Positions 16,534 through 25,257 of a stretch of DNA of 64,000 bases are shown here, in pieces. The first letter of the stretch is position 1. Each line of letters opens with the position of its first letter. The notes beneath the pieces were generated by a model. It saw only the letters and a list, made by a program, of their open reading frames with translations, was not told the DNA's origin and searched no databases. The position numbers and the translations under genes were made by a program. Source of the DNA: Streptomyces sp. Sge12 (GTDB lineage Bacteria > Actinomycetota > Actinomycetes > Streptomycetales > Streptomycetaceae); the NCBI RefSeq assembly GCF_002080455.1, contig NZ_CP020555.1, positions 6,484,501-6,548,500 on the forward strand, written 5' to 3'.

Positions 16534-17573
16534 ACGCGCTCCAGCTCCTCTTCGCCCTGCTGCTGGTCCTCGCCAACGGCTTCTTCGTCGGCGCCGAGTT
16601 CGCACTCGTCTCCGTACGGCGCAGCCAGATCGAGCCCCTCGCCGCAGAGTCCAAGCGAGCCCGCCAGGTCCTCCACGGCCTGGAGAACCTGCCCCGCATG
16701 ATGGCCGCGGCGCAGTTCGGCATCACCATCTGCTCGCTCACCCTCGGCGCGGTCGCCGAGCCCACCGTGGCCCGGCTGCTGGAGCCCGTCTTCCACGCCG
16801 TCCACGTACCGCAGGGCCTCATCCACCCCCTCGGCTACGCGTTCGCGCTCAGCGCCGTGGTCTTCCTGCACCTGGTGATCGGCGAGATGGTGCCGAAGAA
16901 TCTGGCCATGGCCGCCCCCGAGAAGACCGCCCTGTGGTTCAGCCCCGGCCTGGTCGCCTTCGCCCGCCTCTGCGGGCCGGTCACCACCGCGCTCGGCGCC
17001 TGCGCCAAGCTGGTCCTGAAGCTCTTCAAGGTGGAGCCCAAGGACGAGGTCGAGGCCGTCTACACCTCCGCCCAGCTGGGCCGGCTCCTCAAGGACTCCC
17101 GGCAGGCCGGGCTCCTGGAGCCGGTCGAGCAGGAGCGGCTGGAGGACGCACTGGAACTGGGCAGCCGCCCCGTCACCGACGTCCTCCTCGGCCCGGACCG
17201 GCTGGTCACGGTCGGCCCGGAGGTGACCCCGCGCCAGATCGAGCAGCTCACCGTGCGGACCGGGTACTCCCGCTTCCCCGTCCGCGCGGAGAGCGGCGCC
17301 TTCATGGGCTACCTGCACGTCAAGGACGTACTGGACCTGGAGGACCGGGAGCGGGCCGTGCCCCAGCGGGTCTGGCGCCGGATGACCACCCTGTCGGCGA
17401 CCCTTCCGCTCGACGACGCCCTCAGCGTGATGCGGCGCGACGCCACCCACCTGGCCCAGGTCGCCGACCAGGGCGGACGGGTCCTGGGCCTGGTCGCCAT
17501 GGAGGACGTCCTGGAAATGCTGGTCGGCGAAGTCCGCGACCCGTCCCACCGCCCGGCGTTCGCCCGCCTGTAG
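16530..17573 (+). CDS. CNNM/CorC-type membrane protein with CBS domains (second of two)
   Basis: The 347-aa paralogue of the gene before it shares ANGFFVGAEFALVSVRRSQIEPLA and GEMVPKNLAM in the DUF21 domain, and has a CBS pair (about 205 to 340). It lacks the C-terminal CorC/HlyC domain, which explains the shorter length. The ATG overlaps the stop of the first gene (ATGA). A strong terminator follows 77 bases after the stop, so the transcription unit is these two genes. Confidence 0.92.
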   Translation: MNALQLLFALLLVLANGFFVGAEFALVSVRRSQIEPLAAESKRARQVLHGLENLPRMMAAAQFGITICSLTLGAVAEPTVARLLEPVFHAVHVPQGLIHPLGYAFALSAVVFLHLVIGEMVPKNLAMAAPEKTALWFSPGLVAFARLCGPVTTALGACAKLVLKLFKVEPKDEVEAVYTSAQLGRLLKDSRQAGLLEPVEQERLEDALELGSRPVTDVLLGPDRLVTVGPEVTPRQIEQLTVRTGYSRFPVRAESGAFMGYLHVKDVLDLEDRERAVPQRVWRRMTTLSATLPLDDALSVMRRDATHLAQVADQGGRVLGLVAMEDVLEMLVGEVRDPSHRPAFARL

Positions 17574-17649
17574 CCGCCCGGTCGATCCGCCCCCGGCCGC
17601 CCGGTTGGACTTCACGGGCAGCGGCACGGAAGACTACGGCGTCGGCCCT

Positions 17650-17696
17650 ACCAGGCCCCGCCCGCTCGACCAGCAGGTCGGCGGGCGGGGCCTGGT
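17650..17696. terminator. Two-tier hairpin terminator
   Basis: A perfect 16-bp stem (17650-17665 with 17681-17696) encloses a second perfect 5-bp stem (17667-17671 with 17676-17680) and an AGCA loop, separated by one unpaired base. It ends the CBS transporter pair. Confidence 0.88.
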
Positions 17697-17788
17697 GTCG
17701 GTTTGCCGGCGCGTCCCGCCGGCCTCGCTCGTCCCGTCGAGCAAGGCCCGACCTGCAACAGAGCGCCGCTTCACGGAAGCGATGTGAC

Positions 17789-19600
17789 ATGACGGAGTTA
17801 GCACCGAAGTACGTCGTCGCCCCCTCCCCTACGTCGGACGGCGCCAGAGGCGCCTCGTCCGGCGGGACGTCGACAGCCGGCCCGGTCGGCCGCTTCGACC
17901 GCTGGACGGAGAAGCGCTGGTTCCTTCCGCTGGGGGAGGCCGTGGCCAGCGTCGCCGTCGCCCTCGGGTTCATACTGCTGTGCACCCGCATCGACGTCGA
18001 CCCCGTCAGCCGGATCGGCCAGGTCAGCGGCCTCGCCAAGGTCCAGCAGTACGTGGCGCTGATCGGCCTCCCCGTCCTCGCGCTGCTGCTCCTCCTCGCC
18101 CACCGGGGCACGCTGCGCCACTACCGGGTCGCGCAGCGGCTGGTGTGCGCGGCCCTCGTGGGCCTGGCCACCGGTATCGTCGCGGGCGGCACGGCCGTCG
18201 CCCTGAACGGCACACCGTGGGGCCTCGGCGGCCAGGAGGGCGACCCCGGCGTCCTCATGGGCATGGCCAACGACATGATGCGCCACAAGAGCCTGCCGGG
18301 GGTCTACCCCCCGCTGTTCCCCGCTCTGCTCGCGCTCTGGGCCAAGGCATTCCACCACGGCATCGCCGGTGTGGGCCACGCCCTCAAGGACCTGCAGCTG
18401 ATCCTCAGTGCACTCGTCGGCCCGATGGCCTACCTCGCGTGGCGCATGCTGCTGCGCCCGTTCTGGGCGATGGCGATCGCGGTGCCCGCCTCGCTCGTCT
18501 TCCTCGACCCGATCCGCCCGTACAGCCACGGCTCCATGCTCGTCCTGCTGCCGCTGCTCGCGGCCTGCTTCCGTGAGGTCCGCCGTGCCGAGCAGCTCCC
18601 GACCCGTTCGCTGGTGCTGCGCGGCCTCGGCTTCGGCACCGCCTTCGGCGTGATGTTCCTCTGGTACTCGGGCTGGTACCTCTGGGCCGCGCCCGGTGCG
18701 TTCGTCCTCGGCCTGCTGCTGTTCCCGTGGCGCAGGGGCCGGGTCGCGATCAAGCGTGCGCTGATCCTCCTCGGCACCGTACTGGTCACCGCCGCCGTGA
18801 TCGGCGCGCCGCTGCTGTACCAGCTGGTCCGAATCGGCGCCACGACGAAGGACCGCTACGCGTACATCAACACCTACCTCGACCCCGCCTACGTGCTGGG
18901 CTGGGCGTCCGACCGCACCGGCGAACTGAGTTACCACAACTTCCCCGCGTCGGGCGAGCTGGCCGGCCAGACCGGCTTCGGAATCCTGCTGCTCCTGGGC
19001 GTGGGCATCGGCGTGGGCCTCGGCCTGCGCAACCTCCTGGTCCGCACCGCGGGCTTCGTCCTGGCCGGCGCCTGGCTGTTGCGCTTCCACTTCGCCTCCC
19101 GGATGGAGCAGACCCAGGCCGTCCAGCTGTACCCGCGCACCACGTGGATCATCTTCTACTGCCTGATCGTCCTGGCCGTCCTCGGCGTGATACTGACGTA
19201 CGAGCGCGTCTTCGGCTGGATCCGCGGCACGCTGGAGGAGGTCGCTCCGGACCGGGCCGCCCGGATCTCGCCGCGCGTGATGTCCCGGCTGACCGCAGGC
19301 CTGATCTGCGCGATCGCGCTCTTCGCCACCATGGGCGGCTCATGGTCGGCCAACCGCTTCATGCCGTCCACCAACCCGGGCGTCGAGGACATGGGCCTGG
19401 ACGCGCTCCGCGCCCACATGCAGCAGCTCGACAACGGAAAATGCCCCGAGTACTCCCCGTACAAGGGCAAGCAGGCCTGCCGGCCGATCAACATGAAGCT
19501 GTCCGCGTACGCCTTCGTGCCGGACCGGCCGCACCTCTGGTGCGCCAACACGGGCACCGCGGAGTACCAGCTCGTCTGCGGCCGCGGCTCGAAGCACTGA
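17789..19600 (+). CDS. Polytopic membrane protein, GT-C/arabinofuranosyltransferase-like
   Basis: The 603-aa protein has about 11 to 13 hydrophobic segments between residues 50 and 520 and an outward C-terminal tail of about 90 residues with four cysteines. The first extracytoplasmic loop is long and contains GQEGDPGVLMGMANDMM and SLPGVYPPLFP. An acidic first loop followed by a YPP segment is the layout of lipid-linked GT-C glycosyltransferases, and it recalls actinobacterial AftA. I cannot confirm the sugar, and Streptomyces walls lack arabinogalactan, so the function is open. A GGAAG-containing leader precedes the ATG at 17789. It is transcribed alone, after a strong terminator. Confidence 0.65.
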   Translation: MTELAPKYVVAPSPTSDGARGASSGGTSTAGPVGRFDRWTEKRWFLPLGEAVASVAVALGFILLCTRIDVDPVSRIGQVSGLAKVQQYVALIGLPVLALLLLLAHRGTLRHYRVAQRLVCAALVGLATGIVAGGTAVALNGTPWGLGGQEGDPGVLMGMANDMMRHKSLPGVYPPLFPALLALWAKAFHHGIAGVGHALKDLQLILSALVGPMAYLAWRMLLRPFWAMAIAVPASLVFLDPIRPYSHGSMLVLLPLLAACFREVRRAEQLPTRSLVLRGLGFGTAFGVMFLWYSGWYLWAAPGAFVLGLLLFPWRRGRVAIKRALILLGTVLVTAAVIGAPLLYQLVRIGATTKDRYAYINTYLDPAYVLGWASDRTGELSYHNFPASGELAGQTGFGILLLLGVGIGVGLGLRNLLVRTAGFVLAGAWLLRFHFASRMEQTQAVQLYPRTTWIIFYCLIVLAVLGVILTYERVFGWIRGTLEEVAPDRAARISPRVMSRLTAGLICAIALFATMGGSWSANRFMPSTNPGVEDMGLDALRAHMQQLDNGKCPEYSPYKGKQACRPINMKLSAYAFVPDRPHLWCANTGTAEYQLVCGRGSKH

Positions 19601-19607
19601 CGGCGGG

Positions 19608-19646
19608 GTCCGCCGGGTTCGCCGGCTCCGCGAGGAGGCGGCGGAC
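19608..19646. terminator. Weak hairpin between convergent genes
   Basis: GTCCGCCG (19608-19615) pairs with CGGCGGAC (19639-19646) in the 48-base gap between the GT-C-like gene and the convergent ATPase gene. The loop is long (23 bases), so the call is tentative. Confidence 0.35.
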
Positions 19647-19648
19647 CG

Positions 19649-21568
19649 CTACAGGGGCGGCGGATCGGGCCGTTCCTGGGGGCCGCGGCCCGAAAGGACC
19701 TCCCCGTACGCCTGCATCAGGTCCGGCAGCCGGAGCGTGGCCAGGTCGTCCCGCGACGGCTCACCCGCGAAGCCGGCCAGCCGCAGGTCCCGGTACGCGC
19801 AGCTCTTCTCGTACAGGGTCCGCAAGAACCGGCCGTTGCCGAGCTCGTCGATCCAGCCCTGCTCGACCACGTGCCCGCTGATGCTGCGCAGCTCCTCCAG
19901 CGCCTCCTCGTCCCAGTGGTCCCCGTTCGCGTCCGCCAGCACCCCGCCGATCGCCGTCAGTTCCGGCGGCCGGTAGCTGGGGAAGTCCACCCGGGTGGTG
20001 AAGCGCGAGGACAGCCCCGGATTGGCGGCGAGCAGCCGGTCCATCCCGGCCGGGTAGCCCGCCAGGATCACCACCAGGTGGTCGCGGTTGTCCTCGGCCC
20101 GCTTCAGGAGCACCTGGAGGGCCTCGTCGCCGTACGCGTCGCCCTTGCTGTAGCCCGAGTTGGACAGCGAGTACGCCTCGTCCACGAACAGCACCCCGCC
20201 GATCGCCGAATCGATCAGCTCGTTCGCCTTCACCGCGGTCTGCCCGAGGAACTCGCCCACCAGATCGGCCCGCTGGGCCTCCACCAGATGATCACCGCCG
20301 AGCAGGCCCAGCGCGTAGAAGACCCGGCCCAGGATCCTGGCGACCGTCGTCTTGCCCGTACCGGAGGGCCCGGAGAACACGAAGTGCCGTTTCGGCGGCT
20401 GCACCGGCAGCCCCTGGCCCGCCCTCAGCCGCGCCATGTGCAGCTGGGCCGAGAGCGCCTTCACCTGCCGCTTGACCGGCTCCAGGCCCACCATCCGCTC
20501 CAGCTCCGCCAGGGCCTCGGCGAGAGCCGCCGGATCCGCCGGCCCGGCCGGCAGCCCCTCGGCCGCGCCCTGCGGCGGGACGGGCACCTTGCGCCGCGCC
20601 CCCTCCACCCGCCCCGTCGGGGGAGGGGGTGGAGCCAGCGGATCCGGCTCCACCTGGCCGTCCGCCGCGATGTCCTGGACGGGCCCGCCGCCCAGCGCGA
20701 CCGCCGCGAAGTCCCCGCCGGCCGGGGCCGGGCCGTGCCCGGCGTAGCCCCCGTACCCGGCGTACCCGGCCAGGCCCGCCAGATCGGCCACGCCGTCCGT
20801 GTCGTCGCCGTCCTCGATGGCCGTCAGCCGGGCCGCGGTGTCCATGAACGAGGGGTCCACCCGGTGCACCGCCCGGTACAGCGGCAGGGCCGCCGCCGAG
20901 CGCCCGGTGCCCTCCCGCGCCCGCGCCAGCCAGTACCGCAGCTCCTTGCGCTGGGGCTGCTCGCTGCGGCACCGCATCAGCGCCGCCGCCAGCATCGGCT
21001 CCGCCTGCCCGTACATCTCCAGCCGGACCCGCGCCATCCCGCCGAACAGCCCGGCCTCGATGCCCAGCAGCGGATCGTGCACCAGCGGCTCGGTGTGCCG
21101 GACCAGCTGCTCCCAGTCCTTGACCAGATACGCGCGGCAGGCGTGCAGGAACCGCACCTGCGCGTCGGTGTCCACCGGCGGCAGCGCGGCCAGCGCCTGG
21201 TCCAGCTCCGGCACATGGCGGCCGTCCAGCCAGTGCGAGGCGTGGGCGAGGAGCAGGTCCCGCCGGCTCTCCAGCACCGGCTGCACCCACCACCCCAGCC
21301 AGTACCAGGAGTTCAGCGTTCGCCGGTGCCGGGCGCGCTGCTCGCCGAACCGGTCCCGGTGGGCGTACATGCGAAGTAACGCGTTGCCGGTGTCGACCCG
21401 GAGCGCGTGCAGGCCCAGCCAGGCGTCGGCCATGGAGGGGTCGAGTCGTACGGCCGCCCGGAACTCCTCCTCGGCCTGCGGATAGGCGCCCATCGTGCAG
21501 GCGTCGACCCCGCGGAGCCAGGCGAGTTCGGCCGGGGCGTGCATGCTGCCCGGCGTGCCGAAATCCAT
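19649..21568 (-). CDS. CbxX/CfqX-type AAA ATPase with helical-repeat N-terminus (EccA-like)
   Basis: The 639-aa protein has an N-terminal TPR-like helical region (about 1 to 270) and a low-complexity linker rich in Gly, Ala and Tyr. A C-terminal AAA+ domain follows, with Walker A GPSGTGKTT (about 400-408), Walker B GVLFVDEAYSL (about 460) and a sensor SSRFTTRVDF. This order matches EccA of type VII secretion, but no ESX genes lie nearby, so it is an orphan whose partner is unknown. I chose the ATG at 21568 (MDFGTPGSMH), which has GGGGGA upstream. The 37-codon extension upstream has poor third-position GC and is probably leader. Confidence 0.82.
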   Translation of the reverse strand: MDFGTPGSMHAPAELAWLRGVDACTMGAYPQAEEEFRAAVRLDPSMADAWLGLHALRVDTGNALLRMYAHRDRFGEQRARHRRTLNSWYWLGWWVQPVLESRRDLLLAHASHWLDGRHVPELDQALAALPPVDTDAQVRFLHACRAYLVKDWEQLVRHTEPLVHDPLLGIEAGLFGGMARVRLEMYGQAEPMLAAALMRCRSEQPQRKELRYWLARAREGTGRSAAALPLYRAVHRVDPSFMDTAARLTAIEDGDDTDGVADLAGLAGYAGYGGYAGHGPAPAGGDFAAVALGGGPVQDIAADGQVEPDPLAPPPPPTGRVEGARRKVPVPPQGAAEGLPAGPADPAALAEALAELERMVGLEPVKRQVKALSAQLHMARLRAGQGLPVQPPKRHFVFSGPSGTGKTTVARILGRVFYALGLLGGDHLVEAQRADLVGEFLGQTAVKANELIDSAIGGVLFVDEAYSLSNSGYSKGDAYGDEALQVLLKRAEDNRDHLVVILAGYPAGMDRLLAANPGLSSRFTTRVDFPSYRPPELTAIGGVLADANGDHWDEEALEELRSISGHVVEQGWIDELGNGRFLRTLYEKSCAYRDLRLAGFAGEPSRDDLATLRLPDLMQAYGEVLSGRGPQERPDPPPL

Positions 21569-21750
21569 CACGTCCCCCACAAGCCTGCCCCCGTGGTGCG
21601 CGGCAACCCCTGTGACGAGCACATGAGTTGCCCACTGCGCCGATGAAATCAGGGCTGCATCGTACCCGCGGTCACGCACCTTACGTAGGGCGCGACGGGC
21701 CCGGTTCCGGCGTGCGCCCCTCGGGCGTCCGGTGACTCAGGGTGAATGAT

Positions 21751-21768
21751 CGGGGCGGATCCGCCCCG
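21751..21768. promoter_or_regulatory. 18-bp perfect palindrome upstream of the AAA ATPase gene
   Basis: CGGGGCGGATCCGCCCCG is fully self-complementary. It lies between the ATPase gene and the terminator of the next gene upstream. It may be an operator or part of the terminator region. Confidence 0.4.
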
Positions 21769-21802
21769 TGCGACACCGCGGGGGAGGGGGTCGCGGGCAG
21801 AA

Positions 21803-21840
21803 CGAAGCCCCCGATCACGGGGGAACAATCGGGGGCTTCG
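21803..21840. terminator. Terminator of the uridine-kinase-like gene
   Basis: A perfect 13-bp stem CGAAGCCCCCGAT (21803-21815) pairs with 21828-21840 across a 12-base loop, 107 bases beyond the stop of the gene at 21947. Confidence 0.82.
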
Positions 21841-21946
21841 TGTCCGCGCCGGCCTGTGAAGGCCTCGCATTGAGAACGTAAGGCCGGTGCGGGCCCCGGG
21901 TCAAGCGGGTCGGCCGGGGCTCGGCGGCGCCGGATTCCGGGGCCGT

Positions 21947-22579
21947 TCAGGCCCGGGGGAGTTCGTCACGCGCAGTGACGGAAGTGGAGGTTCCCGCCGT
22001 CGCTCGGGTCCCGGAAGACCACTCGTATCCCGTACCGCTCTGGCGTACCAGGGTGTCGGCGAAGGGGCGCGAAGGGTCGTTGGAGAAGTGCGCGCGCTCC
22101 GCGCGCTCCCATCCGTCCCAGAAGTCGGAAAGTTCACGCCCGTCCCGGTTTCGCCCCCGCTGCCAGGACTCCTCGCGGGGCGTCTCCATCCACAGGAGCC
22201 GCGCCAGACGCGGGCGCAACGCCCGCCGCCCGGCCCCGACCCCCTCCACCAGCAAGACCGGTACCGGCTCCAGCACCCGCTCCGGCCCGAAGCGGCGCTC
22301 CACCCAGTCGTACGGGGCCCAGTGCGCGGGCCGGCCGGCGGCGAGCGGCTCCAGCACCTGCGCGCGCAGCCGCTCCTCCCAGCCGAACGGCTCCGCATGG
22401 GTGGCCACGTCGTCCAGGTGCAGCACGGGCGCCCCCAGCAGCTCGGCGAGCCGTCCCGCGAAGGTGCTCTTCCCGGACCCCGCGTGCCCGTCGATCCCGA
22501 TCAGGCGTACCGGGCCGAGCGAGGGCGCCGCGGCCGCGAGCTCCCGTGCGAGTGACTCAAGTGACTGCTGTGGCTCCAC
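21947..22579 (-). CDS. Uridine kinase-like P-loop protein
   Basis: The 210-aa protein has a Walker A motif GIDGHAGSGKSTFAGRL near residues 25 to 41, then HLDDVATHAEPFGW, which resembles the substrate loop of uridine/pantothenate kinases. LLVEGVGAGRRALRP is the usual region before the lid, and WETP/R is replaced by WMETPREESWQRG. Family members phosphorylate uridine or related small molecules, but this divergent actinobacterial branch has no proven substrate. The GTG at 22579 gives the family's usual start; the frame extends far upstream only through repeat-rich non-coding DNA. Confidence 0.82.
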   Translation of the reverse strand: MEPQQSLESLARELAAAAPSLGPVRLIGIDGHAGSGKSTFAGRLAELLGAPVLHLDDVATHAEPFGWEERLRAQVLEPLAAGRPAHWAPYDWVERRFGPERVLEPVPVLLVEGVGAGRRALRPRLARLLWMETPREESWQRGRNRDGRELSDFWDGWERAERAHFSNDPSRPFADTLVRQSGTGYEWSSGTRATAGTSTSVTARDELPRA

Positions 22580-22679
22580 CCGACCAGCGTAGACAAGCCC
22601 GACACGAGCCGTGGCTTCGGGCCGCCGACGCCGGGAACTGGAAGGGTGATGCCACCCACGTGCCGTCCACGTGCCCAAG

Positions 22680-22760
22680 ACGAGACGCCCACGAGCCGCC
22701 CCACGAGCCGCCCACGAGACGCCCACGAGCCGCCCACGCCGAAGACGCCCACGAGCCGCC
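22680..22760. repeat. Phased ACGAG(C/A)CGCC repeats before the C39-like gene
   Basis: Six copies of ACGAG(C/A)CGCC begin at 22680, 22691, 22703, 22714, 22725 and 22751. Spacing is 11, 12, 11, 11 and 26 bp, close to one helical turn. They lie in the 223-base gap between the divergent kinase and C39-like genes. Confidence 0.75.
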
Positions 22761-22802
22761 GAAGTGCCACCGGAACGCCGACCCACCCTGGGGGAACCCG
22801 CG

Positions 22803-24173
22803 ATGACCGAACCCACGCCGCGCAGGGCCGTACTCGTCGCCGCACTGGCGGTCGCCGCCGCGGCCACCGCCGCCACCGTCCCCGGCGGCAGCGCCTCGGC
22901 GGCCACCCCCGCGGCGCCACGGGTGCCGGGCCCCACCGTCGACAACCGCTTCTGGTACTCCTACGCCCACTGGCTCGCCGGCACCCACCGGGGCACCACC
23001 GCCGTCGGCGGCTCCCGCCCCGGCCTGGAGATCGCGGCGGCCGTCGGCCGCACCGAGTACGCCGACCCGCACACCGGGCGCAAGGCCACCTGGGAGTACG
23101 CCACCTGGACCTCCCCGGTGCACCGCTCCGGCGTGCCCGCCACCGAGGCGATCGCCTCCTGGAACGCCCGTACCCCGGCCGGTACCTGGATCCAGATCGA
23201 ACTGCGCGGCACCTACACCGACGGCACGACCACCCCCTGGTACGTGATGGGCCGCTGGGCCTCGGGCGACGGCGACATCCGCCGCACCTCGGTGGACGGC
23301 CAGACCGACGGAAGGTCCACGGTCTGGACCGACACCCTGGCCCTCGACAGCCCGGCCGCGGCCGCCGGCCTGCGGATCGCGGCCTGGCAGCTCCGGCTCA
23401 CCCTCCACCGGCGCCCGGGCGCCGGCCGCGGACCCACCGTATGGCTCGCGGGCGCCATGGTCTCCGACGTGCCGGACCGCTTCACCGTCACCCCCTCCGC
23501 GCCCTCCGCCCGTACCGCGCACGAGCTGAAGGTCCCGCGCTACTCGCAGGAGATCCACGCCGGCCAGTACCCCGAGTACGACAACGGGGGCGAGGCCTGG
23601 TGCAGCCCCACCTCCTCCCAGATGATCATCGAGTACTGGGGCGGCAAGGCCGCCCCCTCCTCCCTGACCTGGGTCAATCCGGGGTACGCCGACCCGCAGG
23701 TCTGCCACGCGGCCCGCTCCACCTACGACGCCGCATACAAGGGCTGCGGCAACTGGCCCTTCAACGCCGCCTACGCCGCCACCTATCGCGGCCTCGCCGG
23801 AGTCGTCACCCGCCTCACCTCCCTGGCCGACCTGGAGACCCTGGTCCGGGCCGGCCTCCCGGCCATCACCTCCCAGTCCTTCCGCCCGGACGAACTCACG
23901 GGCGCGGGCTACGGCACCGCCGGCCACCTGATGACCGTCATCGGCTTCACCGCGGCCGGGGACGTGATCGCCAACGACCCCAACTCGCCCGACAACCCCG
24001 CAGTGCGCCGCGTCTACCGGCGCGCCGAGTGGGAGAACATCTGGCTGCGCACCAAGCGCACGGGCGTCTCCGGCAAGGTCACCTCGGGCTCCGGGGGCAT
24101 CTGTTACCTCTACGCCCCGGCCCTCCCGAACCGGGCGCAGATCCGCGCGCTGCGGGCGGTGGGGGTGCTGTGA
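22803..24173 (+). CDS. Secreted C39-like peptidase family protein
   Basis: The 456-aa protein begins with a Tat-like signal (RRAVLVAALAVAAAATAA; cleavage near ASA-ATP around residue 33). A beta-rich domain occupies about 40 to 230, and the C39-like papain-fold domain about 250 to 440. The catalytic cysteine is in GEAWCSPTSSQMI, and the histidine is in GYGTAGHLMTVIGF, followed by ANDPNSPDN. Both key residues are present, so it may be an active cysteine peptidase, although many relatives are annotated only by fold. The ATG at 22803 directly precedes the basic n-region; the upstream frame is repeat DNA. Confidence 0.87.
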   Translation: MTEPTPRRAVLVAALAVAAAATAATVPGGSASAATPAAPRVPGPTVDNRFWYSYAHWLAGTHRGTTAVGGSRPGLEIAAAVGRTEYADPHTGRKATWEYATWTSPVHRSGVPATEAIASWNARTPAGTWIQIELRGTYTDGTTTPWYVMGRWASGDGDIRRTSVDGQTDGRSTVWTDTLALDSPAAAAGLRIAAWQLRLTLHRRPGAGRGPTVWLAGAMVSDVPDRFTVTPSAPSARTAHELKVPRYSQEIHAGQYPEYDNGGEAWCSPTSSQMIIEYWGGKAAPSSLTWVNPGYADPQVCHAARSTYDAAYKGCGNWPFNAAYAATYRGLAGVVTRLTSLADLETLVRAGLPAITSQSFRPDELTGAGYGTAGHLMTVIGFTAAGDVIANDPNSPDNPAVRRVYRRAEWENIWLRTKRTGVSGKVTSGSGGICYLYAPALPNRAQIRALRAVGVL

Positions 24174-24271
24174 GGGGGCCGCGAAATTCCCCGTTGACCA
24201 AGCGGCACGGGTAAGCGGAACATAGTGGGGTAAATGGCACATAAAGGCTTCTCAGTAGGAGGCGGCCAGCC

Positions 24272-24703
24272 ATGACCACCCATCCCAGCATCGAACACCA
24301 CCCCGACCTCGCCGAGATGCGCACCCGGTTCGAGCGGGTGACCAGCACCCCCCGCGCGCAGGCCGTCGAAGCGCTGGCCCTGATCACGGGCCTGTACCTG
24401 GCCGCCTCGCCGTGGATCGCAGGATTCAGCGACCTCACCCCGCTGGCGATCAACAACCTGATAGCCGGCCTGGCCTTCTGCCTGTGCATGGGCGGTCTGG
24501 GCTCCGCCTACGAGCGCACCCACGCGATGGCGTGGACGGCGGTCGCCCTCGGTGCGTGGACGATCATCGCCCCGTGGGCCATCGCCGGCGAGATGGACAC
24601 GACGCGAACGGTGGTCAGCAATGTGATCGCCGGAGGTCTCGCCCTGTGCCTCGGCCTCGCGATGGCCGCCATGGCGGGCCGCAACCGCGAGTCCCGCGTC
24701 TGA
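24272..24703 (+). CDS. SPW repeat membrane protein
   Basis: The 143-aa protein has four hydrophobic segments and two copies of the SPW-type motif, AASPWIAGF (about 49-57) and IIAPWAIAG (about 94-102). Each lies at the end of a membrane helix. SPW proteins are widespread in Actinobacteria and of unknown function. GTAGGAGGCGGCC just upstream is a strong ribosome binding site for the ATG at 24272. Confidence 0.92.
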   Translation: MTTHPSIEHHPDLAEMRTRFERVTSTPRAQAVEALALITGLYLAASPWIAGFSDLTPLAINNLIAGLAFCLCMGGLGSAYERTHAMAWTAVALGAWTIIAPWAIAGEMDTTRTVVSNVIAGGLALCLGLAMAAMAGRNRESRV

Positions 24704-24936
24704 CCGGGGGCCGGAGGAAGCGCCGGAGCAGGGCGCCGGAAGCCGGATGCGTGAGCGTGCCGGGTCCCGACCGAGGAGGCCGGGACCCGGCCGTCTGCCG
24801 TCCCGGCCCCGTGGCCGCCCTGTCTGCCGGTCTGTCTGCCTGTCCGCCTTTGGCTGCCTCTGTCGGTGTTTGCGTGACGCATGCCACCCATGGCGTATCT
24901 ACCGTGAAAGCCGCGAACGCTGGCACATTGGACACC

Positions 24937-25089
24937 ATGACTGCCGACAGCGCCGCCCCCACCGCCGCCCCCCGGAACCTCGTCCGTACCGGAGGTCCCA
25001 AGGACGACTCCTCCTGGCTGGAGCACGTGCTCGGCTGGACCCTCGTGGTCGTCGTCGCCATGTTCGTCACCCAGATCGGCTGGCTCTGA
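24937..25089 (+). CDS. Small single-span membrane protein, SCO1431 family
   Basis: The 50-aa protein has a short hydrophilic N-terminus with RTGGPKDDSSWLEHVLGW followed by one membrane helix (TLVVVVAMFVTQIGWL) at the C-terminus. The RTGGPKD and LEHVLGW patterns recall the SCO1431 family, which is conserved at this place in Streptomyces. No function is known. The 233 bases before it (24704-24936) hold a short TGCGT-G-ACGCA palindrome (24871-24881) and otherwise nothing that I recognise. Confidence 0.75.
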   Translation: MTADSAAPTAAPRNLVRTGGPKDDSSWLEHVLGWTLVVVVAMFVTQIGWL

Positions 25090-25210
25090 GCCCCTCCCGG
25101 CCCTCCGGGATCACGAGGCCGCAAGCCGCAGCCCGTCGCTGACGGCTGATCCTCCCGTACGTCGTGCGGTGCGCAGGGGGAGTGCGAAAAAAAGGGCTCG
25201 GCACACAGGT

Positions 25211-25238
25211 CTGCCATACTGCGGGCACTCTGTGGCAG
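25211..25238. promoter_or_regulatory. Possible operator in front of the TetR gene
   Basis: CTGCCA (25211-25216) and TGGCAG (25233-25238) form an inverted repeat with a 16-base spacer, 20 bases upstream of the TTG start. It could be an autoregulatory site or the two halves of a wider operator. Confidence 0.4.
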
Positions 25239-25257
25239 TTCGAGGCTAGGGCTGAAT

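Noticed and set aside
15127..17573. Hemolysins
   Set aside because: The traditional hemolysin label for DUF21-CBS-CorC proteins is not supported; the architecture points to CNNM/CorC metal transport.
21569..21679. N-terminal 37-codon extension of the AAA ATPase
   Set aside because: Third-position GC drops sharply in this stretch, and a better ribosome binding site precedes the ATG at 21568.
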